In this document: piece after piece, positions 17,784 to 25,515 of the stretch
Layout of the letters: each line of letters starts with the position of its first letter
Numbering within the stretch: position 1 is the first letter of the stretch
Origin: Sutcliffiella horikoshii
GTDB lineage: Bacteria > Bacillota > Bacilli > Bacillales > Bacillaceae_I
Assembly (NCBI RefSeq): GCF_020524325.1
Contig: NZ_JAIVKY010000008.1
Span: forward strand, 1-64,000
DNA length: 64,000 bases
Direction: 5' to 3'
Made by a program: the position numbers and the translations under genes
Notes under the pieces: generated by a model
Told to the model about the DNA's origin: nothing
The model's database searches: none
Seen by the model: only the letters and a program-made list of their open reading frames with translations

Positions 17784-18789
17784 TCAAACATTATTAGAAG
17801 TAAAAAACCTTAAACAATACTTTCCTATTAAAGGTGGAATCTTCGGAAGAACGGTTAACCATGTCAAAGCAGTAGATGACATCAGTTTTTCTGTGAAGGA
17901 AGGGGAAACGGTCAGTATCGTTGGAGAATCCGGTTGTGGTAAATCCACAACTGGCCGAGCGATCCTGCGTCTTGATAATCCATATTCTGGAGAAGTAAGC
18001 TTCCAAGGTGAGGATTTACTTGGTCTGAGCAAGTCTCAGATGAGAAAGAAGCGTAAAGATTTGCAAATCATTTTCCAAGATCCATATGCATCCTTGAACC
18101 CTCGTCAAACAGTGAGCCAGATTTTAGAGGAAGCATTAGAAATCCAAAATGTTGTCCCTCGTAAAGATCGTCGTAAAAAGATTGTGGAACTGCTTGAAAC
18201 GGTTGGAATCGGTGCTCATCAGGTTGACCGTCACCCTCATGAGTTCAGTGGTGGACAACGTCAGCGTATCGGTATTGCCCGAGCATTATCGGTTGATCCG
18301 AAGCTGATTGTTTGTGATGAAGCCGTTTCAGCATTGGACGTTTCGATTCAAGCACAGGTATTGAATTTGCTTAAAAGATTACAACGTGAATATAATCTGA
18401 CGTATCTTTTTATCTCCCACGACCTTGGGGTTGTACGTCATATATCTGATAGAATCATTGTTATGTATTTAGGTAAAATTGTAGAGATTGCTGATAAGGA
18501 TGCTCTTTTTGCTAACCCGCAACATCCTTATACTAAAGCGTTATTATCTGCAATTCCAAGTACAGATCTTAGTAAAAAGAAAGAGCGTATTATCTTAAAA
18601 GGTGATGTGCCTTCTCCAATCAATCCTCCTGCTGGCTGTCGTTTCCATACGCGCTGTCCTTATGCATTTGATCGATGCAGAACCGAAGAGCCAAAGTTAC
18701 ATGGTATTCCAGGCGTTAACCAACAGTCTGCCTGCCACTTGGTGGAAGACGGAGCAGTTGATTTTTCACAGTTGAAGACGAATTATTAA
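17776..18789 (+). CDS. Peptide ABC transporter ATPase, DppF/OppF type
   Basis: About 337 residues. Walker [10 protein letters not shown], signature [13 protein letters not shown], Walker [14 protein letters not shown]-loop SHDLG, and the C-terminal [14 protein letters not shown] extension. The start overlaps the end of the D subunit by 8 bp (ATG at 17776), preceded by GAGGAGGT, which implies translational coupling. An upstream in-frame extension to 17710 has no ribosome site. It forms the heterodimeric ATPase with the preceding gene. Confidence 0.92.
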   Translation: MSNQTLLEVKNLKQYFPIKGGIFGRTVNHVKAVDDISFSVKEGETVSIVGESGCGKSTTGRAILRLDNPYSGEVSFQGEDLLGLSKSQMRKKRKDLQIIFQDPYASLNPRQTVSQILEEALEIQNVVPRKDRRKKIVELLETVGIGAHQVDRHPHEFSGGQRQRIGIARALSVDPKLIVCDEAVSALDVSIQAQVLNLLKRLQREYNLTYLFISHDLGVVRHISDRIIVMYLGKIVEIADKDALFANPQHPYTKALLSAIPSTDLSKKKERIILKGDVPSPINPPAGCRFHTRCPYAFDRCRTEEPKLHGIPGVNQQSACHLVEDGAVDFSQLKTNY

Positions 18790-18804
18790 TATTTTTTGGA
18801 AAGG

Positions 18805-18836
18805 CCACTCTCAGCGGTAGTTGGGGGTGGTTTTTT
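18805..18836 (+). terminator. Terminator of the first importer operon
   Basis: CCACTCTCA / TGGGGGTGG stem with G:T pairs, followed by TTTTTT. Confidence 0.85.
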
Positions 18837-18874
18837 GTGTTTCTGTTTTATTTTTTTAAAGTTGAAATAAGGGT

Positions 18875-19075
18875 TTGATTGAAAGTAATGAAACGCAAAA
18901 TGGTAGTTGTAGATGAAATTTGCGTTTCATAGGCGTTGAATGGAACGCGAAATATGGTTGTAGTGAAAATTCATGTGTCATTGAGGTTGAATGGAACGCG
19001 AAATGTGGTTGTAGTGAAAATTCGCGAGTCATAGGGATTGTATGAACCCGCAATCGTTAATCCGGTTACCATAGG
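18875..19075 (+). repeat. 51-bp tandem repeat array 4 (three to four degenerate units)
   Basis: GTCAT-type anchors at 18926 (TTCAT), 18977 and 19028 are 51 bp apart. Repeated blocks include GTTGAATGGAACGCGAAAT and GTTGTAGTGAAAATTC. The GTCAT-N11-GGAAC layout lines up base for base with GTCAT-N11-GAGGAC of the arrays at 5134, 39110 and 58316. The last unit is decayed. Confidence 0.8.
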
Positions 19076-19082
19076 GGGTGAA

Positions 19083-19195
19083 TGGGATACCCAAATAACA
19101 CCGAAAATCACCAATAGACCTAAAAACACCCATAAAAAACCCAATTAAAACAACCAATAAAATTCTCTCCACCAAAACAACCACCAAACTACACC
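19083..19195. other. A/C-rich, G-poor tract upstream of the sigma-54 promoter
   Basis: Low-G stretch with recurring CCAAT and CACC, similar to that after array 1. TGGGATACCCA at 19083-19093 is a small inverted repeat and one candidate for an activator-binding site. No gene seen. Confidence 0.5.
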
Positions 19196-19226
19196 TTAAA
19201 ACATAAATTTTTAGAATATTTCATTT

Positions 19227-19243
19227 TTGGCACGTTTCTTGCA
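19227..19243 (+). promoter_or_regulatory. Sigma-54 (SigL) promoter of the cyanophycin-utilisation operon
   Basis: TTGGCACGTTTCTTGCA matches the -24/-12 consensus (TTGGCACG-N4-TTGCW) without a mismatch. GG at 19229-19230 and GC at 19241-19242 are separated by exactly 10 bp. Transcription would start about 19254, about 40 nt before the first gene. A sigma-54 activator gene lies at the end of the same cluster (29135-31198). Confidence 0.9.
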
Positions 19244-19294
19244 TCTACCTCTATCGAGAATAAAAACATATTCAAAAAGGGGAGAATCAACCGT

Positions 19295-20929
19295 ATGCAA
19301 AGGCAATTACGAAAAAAGAGTAAAGCAAAATGGATGATGCAGTATTTATTGATTATCTGTCTATTATTTCTTGCAGCGTGTAGTTCGAACACAACAAGCA
19401 ACAGCAGTACCAATAATCAACCAGATCAAAACACTAATGAAAGCAATACAGAAGAAACAGTGGAAGCTAACGGGGAGTTAACAGTCGGTATAGAAGCGGA
19501 GCCAACATCCCTCGACCCGTTCAATTCCACAGATGGAAACTCTGCAACGGTTCAGAGTACCATGTTTGAAGGTTTCTTGCGATTCGACGAAAAGATGAAT
19601 CTCGTACCTGTACTAGCAACTGAATACAACTTTAATGAGGACGCAACGGAAATCACTTTCACCCTTCAACAGGGAGTAAAGTTCCATGATGGAACAGATT
19701 TCAATGCTGAAGTAGCAAAAGAGAATCTAGACTTTGTTCGTGATGCTGAAAATGGCTTGGCACGTGCATCGTTCTTCTCATTTATAAGTGAAGTAACAGT
19801 AAATGATGATTACAGCATCACAATCAAGTCGGAAGAGCCTAACTCTGCAATGGCTTCTTATATGGCGCATTCATCCGCATCTTTCAAATCACCGGAAGAG
19901 CTGAAAAAGAAGAAAGAAGATCTTGACTATAACCTAGATCGTAATCCGGTCGGAACTGGACCGTTTAAATTCCAAGAGTGGAAGGACAGCGAGCAAATTG
20001 TTGTTACAAAGAATGAAAACTATTGGAATGCACAAGAAAAGCCGAAGGTGGACAGCATCACCTTCTTGCCGATTGTAGAGGCGAGCACCCGTGTCAATAA
20101 GCTGAAAACAGGAGAGGTGGATGTGATTTTCCCAATTCCTACGCTTAATGCAAAAGAGCTTGAGCAGGAAGAAAACGTTGATTTATATGTAGGATCATCT
20201 ACAAACGTTTTCTATATCGGAATGAATTTTAAAGAAGAGAAATACCAAGATCTAAAAGTTCGTCAAGCAATGAACCATGCGGTCGATAAAGATGGACTTA
20301 TTGCACAAATTGCAGATGGATATGCACAAGTGGCTGATTCCGCCATCGCGCCAGCTGTTTATGGCTATGCAGGGCAAAGTGTGTATGAACATGACAAGGA
20401 ACGTGCAAAAGAATTACTAAAAGAAGCAGGAATGGAAGAAGGATTCAAAGCAACTTTGTGGACGAGAAATACTACGGAATTTGTTTCTGTAGCGGAGTAT
20501 GTGGCTATTCAATTGAAAGAGATTGGCATTGACGTGGAAGTACAGGCGTTTGAAAGTGGAACGCTCTTTGAAATGTTAGATGCAGGGGAAAAAACGGATC
20601 TATGGATTGGCCGCTGGTCACCGGGAACAGGGGAGGCGGATTATGGCTTACGACCTAACTTTGCTTCAGATCGTATTCCACCTAACTTCAATAATTCCGG
20701 TTTCTATATTAATGAGGAGTTAGATGGTCTGTTTGACGATGCGCTTCGTACCCCTGACGAGGACAAAGCACTATCCATCTATGGAGATATCCAAATGAAA
20801 ATTTATGAAGATGCTCCGTGGGTATTCTTGCATATTCCAGACACCATCATTGCAAAGGGGAAAGATGTCAATGGTATCTATGTTCTTCCTTCAGGGGGAG
20901 TACATCTTAATTTAGTAGAAAAACAATAA
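19295..20929 (+). CDS. Family 5 substrate-binding lipoprotein of the sigma-54 operon
   Basis: 544 residues, SBP_bac_5 family. Signal: MQRQLRKKSKAKW, hydrophobic helix, lipobox LAAC at about 26-29, then an Asn/Ser/Thr-rich tether. Family blocks include GIEAEPTSLDPFNSTDG, VKFHDGTDFNAEVAKE and PVGTGPFKFQEW. It is the first gene after the sigma-54 promoter. I infer that it binds beta-aspartyl dipeptides (beta-Asp-Arg or beta-Asp-Lys) or short cyanophycin fragments, because the operon also encodes a cyanophycinase and an isoaspartyl dipeptidase. The family alone would suggest peptides, nickel or sugars. The ATG follows AGGGGAG by 10 nt. Confidence 0.88.
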   Translation: MQRQLRKKSKAKWMMQYLLIICLLFLAACSSNTTSNSSTNNQPDQNTNESNTEETVEANGELTVGIEAEPTSLDPFNSTDGNSATVQSTMFEGFLRFDEKMNLVPVLATEYNFNEDATEITFTLQQGVKFHDGTDFNAEVAKENLDFVRDAENGLARASFFSFISEVTVNDDYSITIKSEEPNSAMASYMAHSSASFKSPEELKKKKEDLDYNLDRNPVGTGPFKFQEWKDSEQIVVTKNENYWNAQEKPKVDSITFLPIVEASTRVNKLKTGEVDVIFPIPTLNAKELEQEENVDLYVGSSTNVFYIGMNFKEEKYQDLKVRQAMNHAVDKDGLIAQIADGYAQVADSAIAPAVYGYAGQSVYEHDKERAKELLKEAGMEEGFKATLWTRNTTEFVSVAEYVAIQLKEIGIDVEVQAFESGTLFEMLDAGEKTDLWIGRWSPGTGEADYGLRPNFASDRIPPNFNNSGFYINEELDGLFDDALRTPDEDKALSIYGDIQMKIYEDAPWVFLHIPDTIIAKGKDVNGIYVLPSGGVHLNLVEKQ

Positions 20930-20938
20930 TAGAAAATG

Positions 20939-20968
20939 GACTCATAGGAAGTGAAAAACCTATGAGTC
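20939..20968 (+). terminator. Intercistronic hairpin after the binding-protein gene
   Basis: Perfect 10-bp stem GACTCATAGG / CCTATGAGTC with a 10-nt loop and no T run. Such hairpins after binding-protein genes commonly stabilise the upstream mRNA or partly stop transcription, giving more binding protein than permease. Confidence 0.7.
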
Positions 20969-20995
20969 TACTCTTTATAAGAAGAGGTGAACCGC

Positions 20996-21919
20996 ATGAT
21001 TCAATTTGCAGTTAGAAGAATTATTGGCATGATTCCTATTTTACTTATCATTACTATTATTGCTTTCTTATTTGTTCACTTAACTCCGGGAGATCCGATC
21101 CGCATCATGTACGGAGCGGAGCTGGATCAGGAAACATACCAGACATTGAGAGCGAAGGAAGGATTTGATCAACCGCTTATAGTTCAGTACGGAAACTATA
21201 TGTACAACATGTTGATAAAAGGGGATTTCGGTTCCTCTTATCGGACGAAAACAGAAGTCTCTTCTGAAATCATGAGGCGTTTTGGTTTTACATTTACATT
21301 AACGATGCTGGCGATGTTCTGGGCAATTCTTATTGGTATTTTTGTAGGGATCATTTCCGCTACAAAAAGAAATACGGTGTGGGACCGACTTGGAATGGTA
21401 TCTGCGATTACAGCGCTAAGCGTTCCAGAGTTTTGGTTCGGCCTGATGGTCATGCAAATTTTCGCGGTGCAGCTGGGGTGGTTTCCGACAAGTGGTAGCG
21501 GAACCTTCGCTCACATATTCCTTCCATCCATCACGCTGGGGTTTGGGGTAGCCGCTACCATTGTAAGATTTACGAGGTCCAGTGTACTAGAAGTAATGCG
21601 AGAGGACTATGTAAGGACTGCCAGAGCAAAAGGGCAGAAAGAATCGGTTGTTGTGTGGAGTCATGTGCTAAGAAACGCACTTATTCCGGTTGTGACCATG
21701 ACTGGTCTTCAGTTTGGATTTCTCATTGGGGGAGCGGTAGTGGTGGAACAAGTATTTGCTTGGCCTGGGCTAGGTTCGTATCTTGTTGATTCTATTCTGG
21801 CCAGGGACTACCCGGTCATCCAGGCGCTGATTTTATTGTTTTCGTTCCAGTTTCTAATAGTCAATCTATTGGTAGATATAAGTTACGGGTTTTTAAACCC
21901 TCAGATTAGATACGATTAA
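20996..21919 (+). CDS. Peptide ABC permease, B type, of the sigma-54 operon
   Basis: About 307 residues with six spans. The N terminus RRIIGMIPILLIITI and the FVHLTPGDP motif are typical. The EAA loop is near RTARAKGQKESVVVWSHVLR. AGAGGTG is 6-7 nt before the ATG at 20996, preferred to the GTG at 20987. It forms the channel with the unusual C-type permease that follows. Confidence 0.92.
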   Translation: MIQFAVRRIIGMIPILLIITIIAFLFVHLTPGDPIRIMYGAELDQETYQTLRAKEGFDQPLIVQYGNYMYNMLIKGDFGSSYRTKTEVSSEIMRRFGFTFTLTMLAMFWAILIGIFVGIISATKRNTVWDRLGMVSAITALSVPEFWFGLMVMQIFAVQLGWFPTSGSGTFAHIFLPSITLGFGVAATIVRFTRSSVLEVMREDYVRTARAKGQKESVVVWSHVLRNALIPVVTMTGLQFGFLIGGAVVVEQVFAWPGLGSYLVDSILARDYPVIQALILLFSFQFLIVNLLVDISYGFLNPQIRYD

Positions 21920-21940
21920 TAGTAAAGGAGACGCAAATTT

Positions 21941-23500
21941 ATGAGCAAAAAAATGCACACCTCGTATTCTCCTTTCAAGGTGTTTCTTCATAAGTTCATC
22001 AAACAGCGGTTTGCTTTTGTCGCATTTATCATTGTAGCCTTTATTGTGCTTGTCGGCGTTTTTGGTTCTTGGATTGCCCCGTTTGATCCGTATCGCCCTG
22101 TTACCTTGCAATATGAAGACAAAGGGATTGATTCCGAAAATTTAACAAGCGAGCGTATAGAATTAACCGGAGTGTTGAGTGATGGAAGCAAAATTACAGG
22201 CTCCGAATTAATGAATGTGAAGGTTGAAAGTGAAGATAGAAGAATAGCCTCCATCCGAAGAATGGAAGATGGCGTAACCATTACAGCAAATACTTCCGGT
22301 GTCACCAACGCATTCATTGAAAGTGAGGGAGTCCGGTCGCTCGTAGGGGTAAATGTATCAAGCGATACAGAAGCGATGGAGCCGAGCATTATACGAATAG
22401 AGGCAGAACAGCCTAATGAAACCATGCAAAGTGGAGACAGATATATCGTCCAACTTAAGGCTGTTCTTTCCGATGGTAGCTCTATCAGCGGATTAGAAGA
22501 ATTAGAAGCCTTCCTGATTGATGGACAAGAAGATAAGGAAGGGAAAAATAAAGGCAGCGGTTTTGTGTCAGCGGGAAGTTCGGAGGAAAGTGATGGGGGA
22601 GTTGAATTTCTATCACTGGATGAAGAGTTGGCAACAGTTTCCCAAGAAGGACTTGTCACGCTTAAAGGGCAAGGGGACGCGCTGGTTCAAGTTGTAGCGG
22701 GTACAGTGTCAACAGTTGTCCATCTACCAGTAGGTGTCCAAGAAATTACCCCTAAGTTGGTTTCTATCGTACCTGAAATAATAGATGTGAGTTTAGTAGA
22801 TATATATAAACATCAACCACCGTCCTCCACTCATATATTTGGGACGGATCATCAGAACAGGGATATCTTCAGCAGAGTGGTTATGGGGACAAGAGAAACG
22901 CTGATCATCGGCTTCGTCTCGGTTGCTATTGGGGCCGTCATTGGAACAGCGTTTGGATTGATAGCTGGGTATTATGGAGGAAGAATTGATAGTTTAATAA
23001 CCCGCTTCACTGATATTTTACTAGCATTCCCTGGGATATTACTAGCTATAGCGGTAATCGCTTTCCTTGGTGCAGGACTCACGAATATCATTTTTGCAGT
23101 CGCGGTATTTACCATTCCTATTTTTATCAGGATCGTTCGGGGAAGTACGCTTGCCTTAAAAGAGATGACCTATGTGGAAGCAGCACAATCAATCGGTGTG
23201 AAGGATAGCGTCATCATCATGAGACATATTTTCCCGGGTACATTGTCAGTGGTGATCGTTTATTTGACGATGCGGATTGGGGTGGCTATTTTGATTGGAG
23301 CAGCCCTCAGCTTCCTTGGATTAGGTGGGGACATTACCGCTCCTGAGTGGGGCTCTATGTTAAGTGCGGCAAAAGACAACAGTGGAAATGTGTTTCATCC
23401 AACGTTCTTCCCTGGGCTTGCGATTGTTATTACTGTTCTGAGTTTTAATATTTTGGGAGATGGATTGCGGGATGCGCTTGATCCGAAGTTAAAAGAGTAG
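21941..23500 (+). CDS. Peptide ABC permease, C type, with extracellular Ig-like insertion
   Basis: 519 residues against about 300 for the family. Residues 1-54 give the normal N-tail and first span, ending WIAPFDPYRP. Residues from about 275 (HIFGTDHQNRDIFSRVV) onward are a complete OppC/DppC permease with the other five spans and the EAA loop EAAQSIGVKDSVIIMRHIFP. Between them lie about 220 extra residues resembling two bacterial Ig-like (BIG2-type) domains, with repeated VLSDGSKITG and VLSDGSSISG strands and LATVSQEGLVTLKGQGDA. A Gly/Ser/Asp-rich link sits near 205-225. In this permease class the loop after span 1 is external, so the domains should stand outside the membrane. The frame is continuous. 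Confidence 0.9.
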   Translation: MSKKMHTSYSPFKVFLHKFIKQRFAFVAFIIVAFIVLVGVFGSWIAPFDPYRPVTLQYEDKGIDSENLTSERIELTGVLSDGSKITGSELMNVKVESEDRRIASIRRMEDGVTITANTSGVTNAFIESEGVRSLVGVNVSSDTEAMEPSIIRIEAEQPNETMQSGDRYIVQLKAVLSDGSSISGLEELEAFLIDGQEDKEGKNKGSGFVSAGSSEESDGGVEFLSLDEELATVSQEGLVTLKGQGDALVQVVAGTVSTVVHLPVGVQEITPKLVSIVPEIIDVSLVDIYKHQPPSSTHIFGTDHQNRDIFSRVVMGTRETLIIGFVSVAIGAVIGTAFGLIAGYYGGRIDSLITRFTDILLAFPGILLAIAVIAFLGAGLTNIIFAVAVFTIPIFIRIVRGSTLALKEMTYVEAAQSIGVKDSVIIMRHIFPGTLSVVIVYLTMRIGVAILIGAALSFLGLGGDITAPEWGSMLSAAKDNSGNVFHPTFFPGLAIVITVLSFNILGDGLRDALDPKLKE

Positions 23501-23515
23501 GAGGTGGCAACATAG

Positions 23516-24499
23516 ATGGAAAAAGTGCTAGAAATTAAGGATTTAGAGGTTAGCTTCAAGAGTGATGGAAAGCAGTTAAAGGTGGTAAACGGGATATCTT
23601 TTGACGTACACAAGGGAGAAACGCTTGGTATTGTCGGGGAATCTGGGTGTGGGAAAAGTGTTACGTCCCTATCTATCATGAGGCTCTTGCCATCGCCTCC
23701 AGGGAAAATAACTGGTGGTTCCATCCATTATCAAGGAGAAAATCTGTTGCAAAAGAAAGAAAGGGATATGAGGAAAATTAGAGGTAACGAGATCTCTATG
23801 ATTTTTCAAGAGCCAATGACTTCCCTTAACCCTGTATTTACCATTGGAAAGCAATTGGACGAAGTGTTGCTTTTACATAATGACATAACAAAAAAAGCGG
23901 CACGAGAGCGTTCGATAGACATGTTGAAACTTGTTGGTATTCCTCGTGCAGAACAAATATATGAAGCTTATCCGTTTGAGCTCTCAGGTGGTATGCGTCA
24001 GCGTGTGATGATAGCAATGGGGCTTGCTTGTCAACCTAAGCTATTGATTGCAGACGAACCGACAACAGCATTGGACGTAACCATCCAGGCGCAAATTCTA
24101 CATCTGATGAAAGATTTAAAAAAGAAAACCGACACAGCTATCATGCTGATCACCCATGACCTTGGAGTGATTGCAGAAATGTGTGACAGGGTTATTGTCA
24201 TGTATGCAGGAGAAATCGTGGAGGAGACGGATGTCGATACACTGTTCAATAACCCTAAGCATCCTTATACGATTGGACTGCTAGAATCGATTCCAAAGCT
24301 TGGGGAAAAACGGGACCGACTGCGTTCCATTCCGGGACAGGTTCCGTTGGCTGGAACGATTACACAGGGATGCCGTTTTGCTGATCGCTGCAGTAAGACG
24401 ATACCGTTGTGCAGGGAAGAGGACCCGGAGCTACTTGAAGTTAAAAAAGGTCATTCCTGCAGGTGCTGGCTTCATGCAGATAGGAGTGTGACTGTATGA
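23516..24499 (+). CDS. Peptide ABC ATPase, D type, of the sigma-54 operon
   Basis: 327 residues. Walker [10 protein letters not shown]-loop [11 protein letters not shown], signature LSGGMRQRV, Walker [14 protein letters not shown]-loop THDLG. The C-terminal CRFADRCSKTIPLC extension is present. AGGAGGTG lies 9 nt before the ATG. It overlaps the next gene by 4 bp (ATGA), so the two ATPase subunits are translationally coupled. Confidence 0.92.
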   Translation: MEKVLEIKDLEVSFKSDGKQLKVVNGISFDVHKGETLGIVGESGCGKSVTSLSIMRLLPSPPGKITGGSIHYQGENLLQKKERDMRKIRGNEISMIFQEPMTSLNPVFTIGKQLDEVLLLHNDITKKAARERSIDMLKLVGIPRAEQIYEAYPFELSGGMRQRVMIAMGLACQPKLLIADEPTTALDVTIQAQILHLMKDLKKKTDTAIMLITHDLGVIAEMCDRVIVMYAGEIVEETDVDTLFNNPKHPYTIGLLESIPKLGEKRDRLRSIPGQVPLAGTITQGCRFADRCSKTIPLCREEDPELLEVKKGHSCRCWLHADRSVTV

Positions 24500-25515
24500 G
24501 TAATCCACTATTAGAAGTGAAAGACCTTAAGATTTATTTTCCAATTAAAAAAGGCATAAGACAAAAGGTTGTTTCTCATGTCAAAGCAGTTGACAGTGTT
24601 TCTTTTACGATAAATGAAGGAGAGACGCTTGGATTGGTGGGAGAGTCCGGTTGTGGAAAATCTACAACAGGCAGAGGAGTTGCCCAGCTGCTTAAAACGA
24701 CAGAGGGGAAGGTTCTATTCGAAGGGGAGAGTTTGCAGGAGCTGTCGGTGAAGGAGATGCGAAGAAGGAGAAAAGACATGCAACTGGTCTTTCAGGATCC
24801 TTATGCATCTCTTAACCCTCGCCTGACAGTGGAGCAAATTTTGGCTGAGCCCTTAAAAGCTCATGGTGTGGAGAGAAGCAAAAGACGTAAGTTGATGGAA
24901 GATATTATGGAGGTATGTGGTTTGAATAAAAACTACCTTCATCGATATGCGCATGAATTTTCTGGAGGACAAAGGCAACGTATAGGAATTGCCCGGGCAC
25001 TTATCTTAAAACCGAAATTGATAATTGCCGATGAACCGGTCGCGGCTCTTGATGTTTCCATCCAGGCACAAATTTTGAATCTATTAAAGGATTTGCAGGA
25101 AGGGTTTGGGCTGACCTATTTATTTATCTCTCATGATTTAAGTGTTGTTCAGCATTTATGTAATCGGGTTGCGGTGATGTATTTAGGCAGGATTGTAGAG
25201 ATTGGAGAAGCTGACAAGATTTTTGAAAAAAGACTTCATCCCTATACGGAATCATTGATTGATGCCATTCCGATTTCGAACCCGAGAGAGCGGAAGGAAA
25301 GAATCATACTTCAAGGCGACGTACCTTCTCCTGTCGATCCACCAAAAGGTTGTGCATTTGTAGGAAGATGTCCTAAAGTGATGGCGCATTGCCATACCGA
25401 ACGCCCTGAGTTAATGCAACACTCGGATGGGCATCAAGTCGCTTGTCACTTATATTCTTTGGAAAATAATACAATGGAGGTATCCTCATGCTCAAAAAGC
25501 AGTGGAAACGTTTAA
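24496..25515 (+). CDS. Peptide ABC ATPase, F type, of the sigma-54 operon
   Basis: 339 residues. Walker [10 protein letters not shown], signature [13 protein letters not shown], Walker B LIIADEPVAALD, H-loop SHDLS and the C-terminal CAFVGRCPKVMAHC extension. It partners the D-type subunit. Its last 28 bp contain the ribosome site and start of the cyanophycinase gene, so importer and depolymerase are translated together. Confidence 0.92.
   Translation: MSNPLLEVKDLKIYFPIKKGIRQKVVSHVKAVDSVSFTINEGETLGLVGESGCGKSTTGRGVAQLLKTTEGKVLFEGESLQELSVKEMRRRRKDMQLVFQDPYASLNPRLTVEQILAEPLKAHGVERSKRRKLMEDIMEVCGLNKNYLHRYAHEFSGGQRQRIGIARALILKPKLIIADEPVAALDVSIQAQILNLLKDLQEGFGLTYLFISHDLSVVQHLCNRVAVMYLGRIVEIGEADKIFEKRLHPYTESLIDAIPISNPRERKERIILQGDVPSPVDPPKGCAFVGRCPKVMAHCHTERPELMQHSDGHQVACHLYSLENNTMEVSSCSKSSGNV

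Noticed and set aside
21988..22659. 223-codon minus-strand frame across the Ig-like insertion of the permease
   Set aside because: The plus-strand frame is continuous with permease sequence on both sides. The minus frame has Ser/Thr-rich shadow composition and no ribosome site.
19295..25515. Nickel or opine importer as the role of the second ABC system
   Set aside because: Family 5 binding proteins can take such ligands, but the fusion of importer translation with a cyanophycinase and iadA makes beta-Asp dipeptides the better reading.
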